Shown: in pieces, positions 9,994-21,249 of the stretch
Position numbering within the stretch: position 1 is the stretch's first letter
Layout: each line of letters begins with the position of its first letter
NCBI GenBank assembly: GCA_030770425.1
Contig: JASJFT010000183.1
Span: 1 to 64,000 of the forward strand
Length of the DNA: 64,000 nucleotides
DNA from: Darksidea phi
Lineage: Eukaryota; Ascomycota; Dothideomycetes; Pleosporales; Lentitheciaceae
Reading direction: 5' to 3'
Made by a program: the position numbers and the translations under genes
Notes under the pieces: generated by a model
The model's input: the letters and a program-made list of their open reading frames with translations, nothing else
What the model was told of the DNA's origin: nothing
Databases searched by the model: none

Positions 9994-11559
9994 TCACTCC
10001 TTCTCATCATGATGATGCGGTTTAAGCTTCTGCGCCAATTCCGCCGCCTTCCTCATAGCTTCGGGATCCTTAATCCCCGCATTCTGCCCCACAACCACCC
10101 TCTTCAACGTCAAGGCCGCAATAAGCGCAGCCCCCACACCGGACCCATCCTCAGCGGGGAAAAGCTCGATCGGATCGCCCCTGCCCTTGCCCTTGTCCTC
10201 AGGCCAGTCTAGAATCTCTTTCAAAGCTTGCGCGCCGCGGACCTTGAAATGCGGATACCTGTTGAAGACGGAGCCGTCGGCGCCGACGTGGCAGGTGTCC
10301 CAGTTCTTCATCTTGCAGATGGCGGCGATGCCGCAGGCGGATAGGCGTGCGGCACGGGTGCCGATTAGTTCGGCGAGGCGGCGGATAAGTTCTAGTTCGG
10401 GTTTGGTGGTGGTGAGGGAGAGGGTGTTTTGGAAGAGGTCTTGCACCTCAGTCAGGTTCTCGAAGGGGTCTTCTTCGATGGCGGCGAGAAAGCCAGCGTC
10501 GAGGGAATATGCCTTTTTGAGCTTGGAGATGTCTTGGTTTTGGAAGATGTGGCAGTCAGCTTGTGTGTGCAGGTCGACGAGGACGAGACGGAAGATCTCG
10601 CCGAGGTAGAGGCCTGCAATCATCTTTTCGAAAGCTTGTTGGCCCGGGCGGGGCGATTCTTTGTCGATGATGATGTCGTAGGGGGTACGCGGGAGGACTT
10701 TGTGCTCGTTATCGAAGGCGCCGTATTCGCAGTTGATGGCCATGAGGAGCTTGGGGTCGAGGTTCATGTGTGCGAGTTTGGGGATGGAGCCGCAGTCTTC
10801 CATGTAGGCGGCGTTGCAGCCGGTGCCGAATATGCAGCCGATTCTCATGAGCGGGTCGGTGTATGCCGAGGCGATCATGGTGCCTGTGGTGTCGTTGACG
10901 AGGGCGGTGAGCTTTATGGGGACGTTGCGCTCTGCGAGGGCGGCTTCGAAAGGTGGGACTACATCCTTTCCTTCTACGCCATCGATATCGAAACCCTTTG
11001 TCCAGCGCTGGAGGATGCCGTGGTCAACGTATTTTTGCGTCGCGGGGTATGAGAAGGTGAAACCGAGGGGTAGCTGTTCGATCTTCTCATTCCCGTGGTG
11101 GTATTCGATGAACTGCTGCAAGCAGTCTGCAACGTATGCCCAGAGCTCGTCGGCGGTGCCCGTTTTCAGCTCCTCGGGCAAGCGGTACTTTGATTGTATG
11201 ATATCGAATTCGCCCTTCTCTTCGGTGAGGGTTACTTCGCAAACGCGGAGATTCGTACCGCCCATATCGAGGGCGAGGAAGGTGCCTTTTTCGTTGCCAT
11301 CTGGGAAGCCCATGCACCATGTCGGGTTCATAGGCTATTGCAGTCAGCGCACATAGTCTCTGTCGGGCCCTTGTGGTCTACTCACAATGGTGGAGCCTTC
11401 CTCTCGTAGTCCTCTCTGGAGCTCGGTGACGAAGTGGTCGGTGATCTCCTTGAGCTTCTCTTCAGACACACTGAAGAGCTCTTCTAGTCTGGCGACCTGG
11501 TCCAGCAGATCCTTTGGCAAATCGGCCATGGAACCTGCCGCAGATGTCAATTCCCCCAT
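9994..11559 (-). CDS. hxkA: Hexokinase
   Basis: It phosphorylates glucose and other hexoses to the 6-phosphate with ATP, the first step of glycolysis, and in fungi this type can also signal carbon repression. Two exons, 11386-11559 and 9994-11334, are split by a 51-bp intron (11335-11385), giving 504 residues, normal for fungal hexokinases. The first exon carries the small helical domain (DQVARLEELFSVSEEKL). The second has the phosphate loop LALDMGGTNLRV (about residues 78-89), the sugar-binding segment PLGFTFSYPA and LQRWTKGFDIDGVEG, the catalytic Asp in LVNDTTGT (about residue 206), and the glucose/ATP motif IGCIFGTGCNAAYME. The tail is His- and Lys-rich (KPHHHDEKE). A second in-frame Met ten residues in (MADLPKD) is an alternative start. 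Hexokinase rather than glucokinase is my best reading of FTFSYPATQ and GFDIDGVEG. Confidence 0.95.
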
Positions 11560-13263
11560 GCTTGTATTAGGTTGTTGTGGGTTGTTCGAGAATCTCAGAA
11601 CGCGCGAGTAGGCTCAGTTGAGGTGAGGATAGAAGGGAAGCTGGATCGTACCCTTCCGCGAAGGCGGTTTCCTTGCCCCGAATCCAACCATTTTTTGCAA
11701 CTTTCTTCCGGTCTTGGACTTTCGATTACGCTCGGGGTGCCAAATATGGAAACTGGGAATCTAGAAATACGCGCAGGTTACCGCGTCGCGAACTAACGAT
11801 ATGACCCTGATGTACTTCTGAGCGAGGTGTCAGCGCTTTTTAGAAGCAATGAGGCTGAGAGTGGGATAATGCGGCCTTAAAAGATAGATGATCATGCGTC
11901 CACGAGAACGTCTACGTAAACGCGAGGCCCTGCCAATTACCGCGGAACTGCAATTGCTTTTGGGCAAAGAAAAGTAAGAGATTGGGAATGTCGCTTACGA
12001 AGCTGAGTGATAATGCTATGTCAACAATTAGCGAAGCTACCCCGCAGACAGAGTATGAAGAGGGACGGCAAGCAAAATTGAGAGGGCTGTGGAGCCTCAA
12101 CGTGTTGAAGAGAAGATAATTGAAGAGGAAGTTTTCATAAAAATCTATCGATAAGAGTGGTAGGGATACGACAGTTGGGTAGAGAACCGTCCCAACAGAC
12201 AGCGGTCCACATCCCACGCGGTGCCGAGCTGGAGGGAACTCCGAGGGCGGGGCAGCATTTGGCAATATGACGCACGTGCCTGCAGATCTCGCTTAGCCCC
12301 TGCTAGCTCGGTAGAGAGACGGGGTTTTCTTTCTTCTACGATCCAACATTGGAACAGTTACTTCACTAATTTATTCCACCGTTTCTGCTCCTTCCAGTTA
12401 AGGTCGGAAAGTACATTCTGGGAACCGAGATGTCCCCGATGCTGGCCGATACCAGCCGAACGCTTGGCATCCGACGCTTGTTGACTGCCATATCGCTGAA
12501 CGTTTTTCACCACGGTGCCTGCTAATCATGAGTAAATGGCTCTTGTACTAAGCGGGATTTCCCAAGCAACGAAAGTGTTGGTGTTGGAAGCTTAAATATA
12601 CCATCTTTGTCTTAGAATTATCGAAAAGAGCTATGTATACAATCGATTTCTTCCAGGTCACACGCACGATCATGCCCTTGGATTACGGTCCACTATCGAA
12701 AGATTTCACAGAGCGGAAGCGATCTTCTAACCCTCCAATCGACATTCATAGCGTTCGTGTGCGGGATCTTCCGTTATCTGCAGCATTAATGGCAAACCCG
12801 CTCTGGTTTTCGCGAAAGAAACGCAGCACGGCAGAAGGCCACCACTGTACATCTCATACTCTCAATTTCGGTATACAAACTTGTAAAGCCATAGCCAGGG
12901 TCGGCTCCAGCGGCTCTGTCTTCCGCATTCTTTATGGAGAGTCGACTAATATAGTATGCTCGCTTCTTCACATCTCCTTCATTGTTTTTCCTTTTCTTAT
13001 ATTTTAAGGTCCTTTCACCGTTTTTCCTACAATCGCCTAGTATGATTAAGGTTGTTTGTAGCCCTAGGCAACCATGATTCCGTGCTTGTGTTGTTGCGCC
13101 CGGTTAAGGACGCGCCTGAAAACTTTCTCACCTTTGCCCACGCTCTGCGTCTGCCTCATCTCCACCTAAAACCGAGGCCGCATCTTTTGAATCTGCATTT
13201 CTGTTGTTCCAACTGACCAACTACTTACATCGAGAACGCAGGACACTCACCGTGAAGAAACCC
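11560..13263. other. Intergenic, no gene recognised
   Basis: About 1.7 kb between divergent genes (hexokinase to the left, an uncharacterised gene to the right). Short open frames exist on both strands, but none has introns, domain similarity or codon patterns that I could support. It should hold both promoters. Confidence 0.4.
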
Positions 13264-14363
13264 ATGGCTGGCCGCGACGGCTACGACAAACCCGAACGCA
13301 GCCACTCGCTCCCGCACCGGCGCTCGGTCATCGAAATGGGCGACCTTCTGTAAGTAACCCAATGGTACACACTAGGTGGCTTCGATCAGAGCGCATCTAT
13401 CCCTGAAAACAAAGCGGGGTCTAGACCGGGATGACAGGTACTGGCGCTGCTTTAAATGACCTTTGCTAACTTTCATACCCCATCTTTAGCTACGAGAAAC
13501 CGGAGCCTGCCAAATCAAGCGCGCTGAGCATCGCCTCGACACGCTCTGCCAAGAGCGCCAGCAGCACTAACACGGGTGAGCATTTCACAGCCCCAATTGA
13601 CATCAAGGGATCTCACTACGTCGAAGCTCGGCCAGTGACGGATGGCGACAGGAAGGAAGCGGAATTGCGAAAATGGTGCACTGGCCAGCCACCGAAGGCG
13701 TCCGGCTTTGGCCCGCTTCATGACTCGCCACCGCGTCGTCGTCATGCTCTGTCACGTAGGTCCACCCTCGCAGACAAGCCGGAGCTTGACGACCTTCTTT
13801 CTACGACAATGGAGTTATACAAGGGTGAGAAGTACTTGCCGCTATCCACCCGTACCCTGCATCGGTTGTCGCCATTCTGGAAGGGTGAGAAGCCGATCGC
13901 TGATTTCTCCATCTTCGAACGCCTTCTTCTGAACAAGGATGTCAACATGGTCCACGCCGATCATGTTGTCTCTGCTTTCGAGCGCATTGGGAAGTACTGC
14001 AAGCACCTTGCCGTCGTTGCTCCTAACCACACTGGCGAATACGGAGAAGTCTTCAATCGTGAGGAGGGCAACATCAGCACTGGTAATGACTGGTACGAGA
14101 TTCTGGCCTGCTTTCCTAACTTGGAGACCGTCACTTTCGAGCACCCGGAAGAGGTGCCCTCGGAGCTTACACGTTCGGCGTTCGCCAACTTCCGGCGCGC
14201 CATCAACAGTGCCAAGAGCGACAGCCTCAAGTTGATCAAGATGAGTGTCCCGCCTCAGGCCATGAACGATTCGCATGCCGACTTTCTCGGTCGCCCCCAT
14301 GTTGAAAGGCCTCGGGCCACTTCTGAGGACGAATATCCTCAAGTAGTTGGCTCTATGGACTAG
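13264..14363 (+). CDS. Uncharacterised protein, 319 residues
   Basis: I do not recognise a named family. The ATG at 13264 opens a short first exon (MAGRDGYDKPERSHSLPHRR...). A 140-bp intron at 13350-13489 (GTAAGT donor, TGCTAAC branch, TTTAG acceptor) leads to a long second exon ending at 14363; the two total 320 codons. The first 100 residues are basic and Ser/Arg-rich and look disordered. The rest looks globular and ends with a segment (WYEILACFPNLETVTFEHP) that resembles the leucine-rich or F-box-associated parts of many fungal proteins of unknown function. There is no signal peptide or membrane segment. It is followed on the same strand by another uncharacterised gene 570 bases away. Existence is well supported by the clean intron and open frame; function is unknown. 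Confidence 0.75.
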
Positions 14364-14935
14364 GCTGGTCTATTCCTCCCCGTTGAACATAGTGACCGCT
14401 TGACCTAGTGTACTTGATACTCGGAGGTCGTTATCACCCTAGAACTCGGTGGTATTTGCAAAGTGGAGTTGATACCACACGTATGACTCCGAATTTAATC
14501 CAACGTCTCTGATAGAAGAGATCGGTATATGTTTATGGTGAGATGAATGCATTTCTGGCCATTACGAGGAGGTGTATGCTTTCGATGGTTTTTTCCGCTG
14601 TTTGGGACACCTTTGGAGGACTGGACTAGTATTGTGAAGCTTGATAAATCAAATGCTTCCCAACATCTCACTTGCAGTTCGCCTTTTCTCACTCACATGT
14701 CCGTTGCTTCATGTCTTTCAAGCTCTCCTTCTCTCCCCCTCTGGCCCTCTCTGGCCTCCTCTGGCCCCCTCTCTCTCTTCTCTCCCTTCTCTTACTCGTA
14801 GTTTCATCGCTCGTCACTTGCGACGAAAATCCTTAGACTCTCACCTCTAGAGCCACCGGATTGCTTCAATGCGTATGCCTCCACCTATTTGAACAAGCTC
14901 TCTTGTAGTGTCCACCATTTCAGACAAAATTAGCA
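14364..14935. promoter_or_regulatory. Intergenic with a CT-rich tract upstream of the next gene
   Basis: No gene. A pyrimidine-rich run at about 14722-14794 (repeats of CTCTCC and CTGGCC) lies about 140 bases before the ATG at 14936. CT-rich tracts just upstream of start codons are common in filamentous fungal promoters; assigning it as a promoter element is inference. Confidence 0.4.
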
Positions 14936-16595
14936 ATGACTTCAACAGCGGTAATGAATTCAAGCACAGAGGATGTCACGTCGCGTCTGGCAGCCAATGC
15001 TTGCAACGACCACACCCCAGTCGCACCGCAAATGACTGCTACAGAACGCGCACGAGCTAGGGCCTCCAGCGAGGCGAACAATACTGATGAAGCAAAGGAT
15101 CCGCCACAACTTCAAAGTAAGTACCTGTTTCCTTCTTCAAATTTCTGATTTAGCTCACGCGTATGGATAGTTCGTCCGTTGCCCCCTGTCGATGAGATAC
15201 GAGCTGCTATTCCTGCAGAAGGAATTGATCTTCAAGACTTGGTGCAAAAGTTTGCCCATCATATAGATCATACGAACATTCGACTGTTCTTTCACTTTGT
15301 ACGGGAAATGGGTATCGTCGAGATGAAGGTGTGGGTCAAGCCGTCGTTGCAGATGCCCAAGCAGGCACGATTTGACGAGATCGAGAGAGAAATCAAGACA
15401 CTGCCGATTCCGAGACAAAGGCTGGAGTCAAATCAGACCATCTCCTCCAAACTATTGGAAGGAGTGTCGATGTAAGTTTTTCTACTGGACACCTAGTCAT
15501 GATCCGGCATATGCTAATTTTGAGTAGCACCTTCAAGGAGCCAGAAGAGCGTATGCGTGCCGCAGTCAAATTGCTCCCGAAATTGCTCTACCGCGTTGAT
15601 TACGAACAATCCGCAACCCTAAGCACCTTCACGTCCCAGCACACCCACGTGAGGCACCGCAAGGTAAAAGAATTGCAATTGCAAACGAATAATGCCTTTC
15701 AATCCATTGGCGAGTTCACGCCGCAAACTGATTTCACCGCGCTCCGCATCGAGCGCCACCTCCGCTGGAACCAAAAGAGAGACCCATCATCCTATATATC
15801 CGCCTTCGGAGACCTCAGTAAGTGCAGTACATCCAGTGAGCTTTCATTTCCGTAGCTAATTATGAAGAAAATGCGGAAAGGCGCGCTCATTTTCTCTATC
15901 ATGACGCTCAAGGCCAACACATAGGTCAACGCATCACCATAACGGTAATTAGCACCGCCGGTTTAGTACCAGTGACCGTGAGAGGGAAGCTCCAGGAAAA
16001 GATTGAGACCAATGCGAGTCTCCGGCGTCATAACGGGTTGCTCAGAGATTATGAGTCCAGTGTCGAAGTCAGCACTCGCGATGTGGAGATCCCCGCTTGG
16101 ATAGACAAGAAAGCCATGCCGGATGACAAGTCGCCGATTACTCTGTCGCAGCTAACTGAGTCCGGTGCAGACGTTTGGATGTCGATTTCTGAGTTGCGGG
16201 TATCAAGTTTGAAGCTCCCGGCCCATAAGGGCCACAGTTACGAATGGCTGGCTGGTGGAGTGATCCCGACGTGGCGCGTGAAGCTAGTCATGCCCTTCGA
16301 CGGGACAGATTTCCATGAAAAGCAAGGACCGGACCCGGTTCGAGTTGAGAGCAACAAGGAGCCTTGGTACTTCGATTGGAACAAACAGATGTGGTGTCTC
16401 GAGAAAGATAAGCCGAAAAAAAGAAAGCACCCGGCAGAAGACGCGAACCAGAACAGCAATGTTCCAGACCAAGGTCAAAACAAGCGTCCGAGGCTCGAAC
16501 TTGATCGCCACGAAAACGAGTCCGAGGCCATCGTGCACCGTTGTCCCACCTGCAAACAACCAATTGCGGAATCTTCAGAAGAAAACGAGCTCTGA
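14936..16595 (+). CDS. Uncharacterised nuclear-like protein with a fungal domain of unknown function
   Basis: Four exons (14936-15116, 15171-15471, 15528-15817, 15868-16595) total 500 codons with stop; each intron is 50-56 bp. The N-terminus is Ala/Thr-rich and disordered. The middle holds a globular domain beginning LLYRVDYEQSATLSTFTSQ and containing HLRWNQKRDPSSYISAFGDL followed by AERRAHFLYHDA. This spacing of an early Arg, a Ser/Thr core and a later Phe/Asp segment recalls the fungal DUF7587-type domain, which I name only tentatively. The C-terminal third is basic and contains likely nuclear localisation signals (KPKKRKHP, NKRPRL), then CPTCKQPIAESSEENEL, a lone CxxC. No catalytic residues can be named with confidence. 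Confidence 0.75.
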
Positions 16596-17306
16596 TTAGC
16601 ATTCCCAAATCGGACGCATCCAGCTATCCACTTACATGGCCTGCGGCATGTCGGCGTCAGCTTTTCTCGAAGGTATAGATTGAGCGAGGACGAGTTTGCA
16701 TCTAGAGTGATCATCTAGCATGGCTCTGATTGATAATTTTGTCTACTGGGATTCTACTCGTCGGGCTCTCTCGGGCATAGCGCTAGGAAAAAGCCTTATC
16801 TAAAAGGGACGGAGACGAACAGGGGAGCTATGGTGATATCGTTTACCAAAGGGTCTTCATTTCACACCGGTGGTATGGTTTATGAGCTTTTCAATTGCGT
16901 ACGGCTCAAGGTAACGACTTCTATGTATGGTAACACATGACAAGCAATCACCAACAATACAAGACTAGACTGCAAAGATTGCACCATGGGTGACAGCACG
17001 CACTCCACGATGATGATATTCACCTCGTGTGAGGTTGGGCCGACAATCCGCTTCGAGATCTCGGCTCCCCACTCCCGGAACCACCACGCCCGGAAACCAA
17101 CACCACCACCGGGTCCGACCAGCAAGCGTGCGGGCCGCAAGCTACCGCGCCCCAGATGCCGGCGCTAGCGCACGTCATTGTAGAAATAAATAAACGGTCG
17201 TTTGCGCGCATAGATCATCTTTTGATGTATTTCCGGGACTACTTTGATATCTGCGGTTTATACTATATTCGGAACTGTGACTGCGAAGCATTTTAAAAAA
17301 GACGAC
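16596..17306. other. Intergenic, no gene recognised
   Basis: 710 bases with no supported gene. It separates two same-strand genes and should include the promoter of the Ayg1-like hydrolase. Confidence 0.4.
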
Positions 17307-18709
17307 ATGGCTGCACCGGGAGGAACGTTCTTTATCCAAGAGAAGTTGAAGGAGAAAGCGCCGCATCATGAGAGCTATCAACAGCTGTGGGAGACGAAGT
17401 GGAAGAAACCTGTATGCGCTTCCTGCTTCCTCCTCCCTCCTGCCGTCCCCGATGTTCCTCCCGTCGCACCAAATACGACCCTTACTAATGCATATAAATA
17501 GGCCGAAATGGGCGTTTATCCCTTCATGTTCGGCACAGCCGTCGACTTCGAGCCCATCGTTCAAGAAATGGTCAAGCGCGACATGAAAGAACCCTACAAC
17601 TGGGACGAGTACGCTAGGATATACTTCCCGCAAGCGGAGAAGCTAATGGACATTGCGAAAGAGGCGGAGAGCAAGGGCGAGAAAGAAAAGGCGGGTGAGT
17701 ATTGGTTGAGGGCTAGTGCTGTGTATCGGATCAGCAGGTTTCCAGCGCCAAGGGGTGAGGTGCAGAGGGAGGCGTGGAGGCTAGGGAAAGATGCTGCGAT
17801 TAAGGGCTTAGGGTGAGTGAAGTGTGCAAGAATGTTGACTATAGCAGGGCTAATGAGTATAGAATGCGGCCGCATCCTGTGAAAGAGGTTTTGATTCCGC
17901 ATAAGCACCGTAACTCGGATGAAGGCGAAACGATACCCGTATACCATCTCCTCCCCGAAGGCGCAACCAAAGACTCGCCCGTTCCCCTCGTAATCATTTT
18001 CACAGGCCTCGACGGCTACCGCACCGAGCTCGCCGTTTGGATGGAAGGCTGGCGCCAAAATGGCGTCGCTACTGTCATTCTCGAGATCCCTGGTACGGGA
18101 GATTGTCCCGCTACAGCGTCCGATCCTATATCGCCCGACCGCCTCTACTCGTCGCTGTTCGATTGGGTGGGCCAGCAGGAAGGTATTGATCAGAAGAAGG
18201 TGGCGATTTGGGCGTTTAGCACGGGCGGTTACTACGCGATAAGGGTAGCGCATACGCATGCGGATAAGCTGGCGGGAGTTGTTGCATTGGGTGGAGGCTG
18301 CCATCATATGTTCGATCGCGAGTGGCTGGATAACGTGAACCACCTCGAGTATCCGTTCGACCTAGCGAATACGTTGGCGCACAAGTGGGGATATGGCGAC
18401 GACATTGAGACGTTCAAGAAAGAGGCGAGTGAAAAGTTCTCGCTGCTGAACGACGGAACGCTCGATAAGCCGGACTGTGCGCGCCTACTCCTCGTTAATG
18501 GCACCGAAGACGAGATCTTCCCTATCGACGATTATTATGTTGCGTTGCAGCATGGTGCACCTAAGGAGGCGAGATTTGTGCCCGGGATTAAGCACATGGG
18601 TGAGCCGATGAGCTTCTTCATCATTTTGAAGTGGCTGTATAAGCTGTTTGATATTAAGGCGGACCCAGTGAAGCAAATGCAGACGCTACCTTTCAAACCG
18701 AAGTATTGA
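17307..18709 (+). CDS. Ayg1-like alpha/beta hydrolase
   Basis: Fungal Ayg1 shortens a heptaketide pigment precursor during DHN-melanin synthesis; related hydrolases act on other polyketides. Three exons (17307-17411, 17502-17812, 17863-18709) give 420 residues, close to the roughly 400 of known Ayg1 proteins. Family landmarks are FMFGTAVDFEPIV near the N-terminus, RASAVYRISRFPAP, the oxyanion region IIFTGLDGYRTEL, EIPGTGDCPATASDPISPDR, the nucleophile segment AFSTGGYYAIRVAHTH, the Asp in LLLVNGTEDEIFPIDD and the His in GIKHMGEP. All three catalytic residues are therefore present. No signal peptide is visible. There is no polyketide synthase nearby, so a melanin role cannot be read from context. 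It converges on the VOC-fold gene, with 283 bases between the stops. Confidence 0.9.
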
Positions 18710-18992
18710 TGAGGTAGCTAAATGTGTCTGAAATATATGGGATCAACAAGGCCTCGGTACCTTTGCAGCGCTATAGGAAAGTGGTAGAAACAGGTGTAGG
18801 AAGAGCTATGCAGTATGGGAGAGCGGTCGAGGAGCGAGGTAGTTTGATATCTGTTGGCCAGATAGCGCATGTACGATCCAATAATGACGAATGTAATGTG
18901 TAGCCGCGCCCGGTTTATGATTTCCAAAAAGGAATATGCCAAAGCTAATAGTGAAAATGTTCAAAATGGGATCGTGCCTCGTTCAAGTGACT

Positions 18993-19495
18993 TCATTTCG
19001 TCGTCACCCCGGTCTTATCCACGCACACAGCTTCGAGATTGTTGCCTTCGGGATCATGCACGAAGGCCGCGTAATATGGCTGAAGGCTCATCTCTTGTCG
19101 AATACCAGGTTTTCCGTTGTCTGCGCCGTCATTTGACCTGCTTGACGATCAGCTGATGTACATGATGCTGGCTCCGCCTCACTTACAGTGCAAGCCGGTG
19201 GAACTCGTCTACCGCATCGTTGTCTGTTGGATCAGTCGACTGCTCTCAGAGGCCTACAGCGTGTTGGGCTCATACCTGGTGCATCAAGTGCAACGTGGAC
19301 CGGGTATGGCTTGTGGCCTTCTGGAACCTGCTGGAGCCAAAGGTATGGGTAATCACTCCCGTACCCTATCATTTTCTCACCAGAGGCGCGGATCATCTCT
19401 GTGTACCCCAGCGGCTTTAAGGCATTCCTATAGAAGGAACGCATAGCCGACATACGCTGAGCCGTGACATAGACGAAAACGTGGTTAATTGTCAT
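18993..19495 (-). CDS. VOC (glyoxalase/bleomycin-resistance fold) protein
   Basis: VOC-fold proteins bind a metal and include glyoxalase I, dioxygenases and drug-binding proteins; the substrate here is unknown. Three exons on the minus strand (19276-19495, 19187-19223, 18993-19137) are joined by introns of 52 and 49 bp (GTATGA and GTAAGT donors) and give 133 residues, the usual size for a single-domain member. The start is MTINHVFVYVTAQRMSAMRSF, followed by the first metal-type strand and helix, FYRNALKPLGYTEM. The middle exon reads DNDAVDEFHRLAL, and the last ends YYAAFVHDPEGNNLEAVC, the standard VOC ending with its Glu ligand. It is divergent from the disrupted transcription factor gene at 20200, with about 700 bases between the starts. 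Confidence 0.9.
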
Positions 19496-20199
19496 GATCC
19501 GGATTTGGGGGGTGTAGGCGAGCGTTAGGGGCCGAAAGTGTTGATTTGATATATAACACCAAAGTAGTTATTGGGCTCCGGAGATACAGCGGAGACGTTG
19601 GTTATACGTCTCGAGGCTGGTCTTAACGGCGGTGCAGACGGGTTACTAAGGTGCTTGTCTCAGCTGATAGCCCGGAGTTCCGAGTAGAGCCAAATCAGGA
19701 AATCTACCTGAAGGCTGATTTGCTGTCCAAGGAGACGTGTTTGCTTTGGGTAAACCTGCTCCATGGTTTTCCTTGTGGGGACTAGCTAGGTTGATTGGCC
19801 GTGAGCTGGGGTTTAGGAGTTAAGCCGGGAGGAAAGATCGTCCGGGGTACAAAGTGAAAGCACGCTAATGCCCTAACAAGCTTAGAGATGGTTTGTCATC
19901 TCACTCCACCTTCCGATCTTCGTCACTCTTCACTACGAAATTCTTCATTGCTTTCAGCTCTATGTTTAATGTTACCTTTTAGCTGCGAATAAACGGTGTA
20001 CTGCCTTCTCGTGCATATTTCTACCCCTTGCTGCTTATCTAGAGCCTGCGGCCAGGCCCGGTTAACTCCTGTCCATGAAATGGACTTACGATGATACTCG
20101 TTCAGTGAGCGGCCCCACAGCCATATAAATCCGGAACCCCGAGAAACGGTCTGCGGAATACCCAGAATAGGTCGAAGTGAAAGGCTGCAGCCAACAACA
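19496..20199. promoter_or_regulatory. Divergent intergenic region, VOC gene and transcription factor
   Basis: No gene. This 704-base stretch lies between the start codons of two divergent genes and must contain both promoters. Shared control by the neighbouring regulator is possible but not shown by any motif I can identify. Confidence 0.4.
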
Positions 20200-21105
20200 A
20201 TGGACAGCCGATTTGCGTGTCAGATCTGTAAGAAAACATTCACCCAAAGTCCGAGGCCCCCTCCGTCGGTATCCCACAGCATCCTACTAACTTATCAGAG
20301 TCCTCCCTTATACGGCACTCCAAACGTTGTACTCCTGGGCCTGCCCCCAGTCTGCGACAGAAGAGCTGTCGGCAATGCACAAGCGCGAAAACGAAATGCG
20401 ATCTGCAGCGCCCCAAATGCTCCAGATGTGAGCAGCGGGATACGGCTTGCGACTACATAGTTCCTATGACAAGGGGGATTCGTACACACTCACCCATCGA
20501 AGGGGATGGCGATGCTTCGTCCAATGAGGAAGATACGAGCACCGCTCCCGTGACTGCGTCAGATCTGGTGAGCAGCTCTACCGAGGCGCCGCAGACTTTA
20601 AGGTATGCTGTCCCACATCATTCCCAATTACTCTCGACATGCTTTGCTTTGTCTAGGCTGCTCCTGTTATGTTGGAGACGACGCTTAAAGGTCGGCGACA
20701 TGACGGTAATGGGTATATATTGGGTTGTCATATCTCCTTCTAGCAAATCAGTGCAAGTCGGTTTACACAAGGCTCTGCGGAAGTCGCTTATTATAGCGTA
20801 TGCTCACAATGTTGGCAGTGGACCCACGCCCCTCGATCCCAACTTGGCTTTTACCGGATTCGACTTTGCTGATGAGCGGATCAATATTGGCGCTTCGACC
20901 TTCGACCTGCTAGCCGACAAAGGCCCTTTTACAGACTTTGGCTGGGGCCTTTCGACCACATTCGACCCTTTTACCGGTTCTTTGCAGGCACCAACTGGCC
21001 AGCTCCACTCGATGGTACCGATCGCGAGTGCCGAATGCGGTCCTGCCGACGATGGCTTTAACACTGAGGATTTGTGGCTCTGGCATACTGGACCACCAAA
21101 ATATA

Positions 21106-21110
21106 CCCCT
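21106..21110. repeat. Target-site duplication, left copy (CCCCT)
   Basis: The five bases CCCCT abut the left LTR and recur at 27963-27967 after the right LTR, as expected for Copia integration. Confidence 0.9.
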
Positions 21111-21249
21111 TGTTAGCTAGGAAACCCTATCATATATAGGACCCCATTCACTCTGCTTGAGCACGGGCCTTATGCCCTCGCGTATATATAGGCCCTGAGT
21201 TCGGTATATAGATTAATCAATCAAGTACTCACTCTCCTCAATACTAAGA
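21111..21249 (+). repeat. Left LTR, 139 bp
   Basis: It begins TGTTAGCTAGG and ends AATACTAAGA. It differs from the right LTR at two positions (about 21221 and 21227), both T here and C in the right copy. It keeps normal CA and TG dinucleotides, unlike the interior that starts just after it. Confidence 0.93.

Noticed and set aside
10187..11356. Several long plus-strand frames within 10.2-11.4 kb
   Set aside because: They are antisense shadows of the hexokinase gene, which has clear family motifs on the minus strand.
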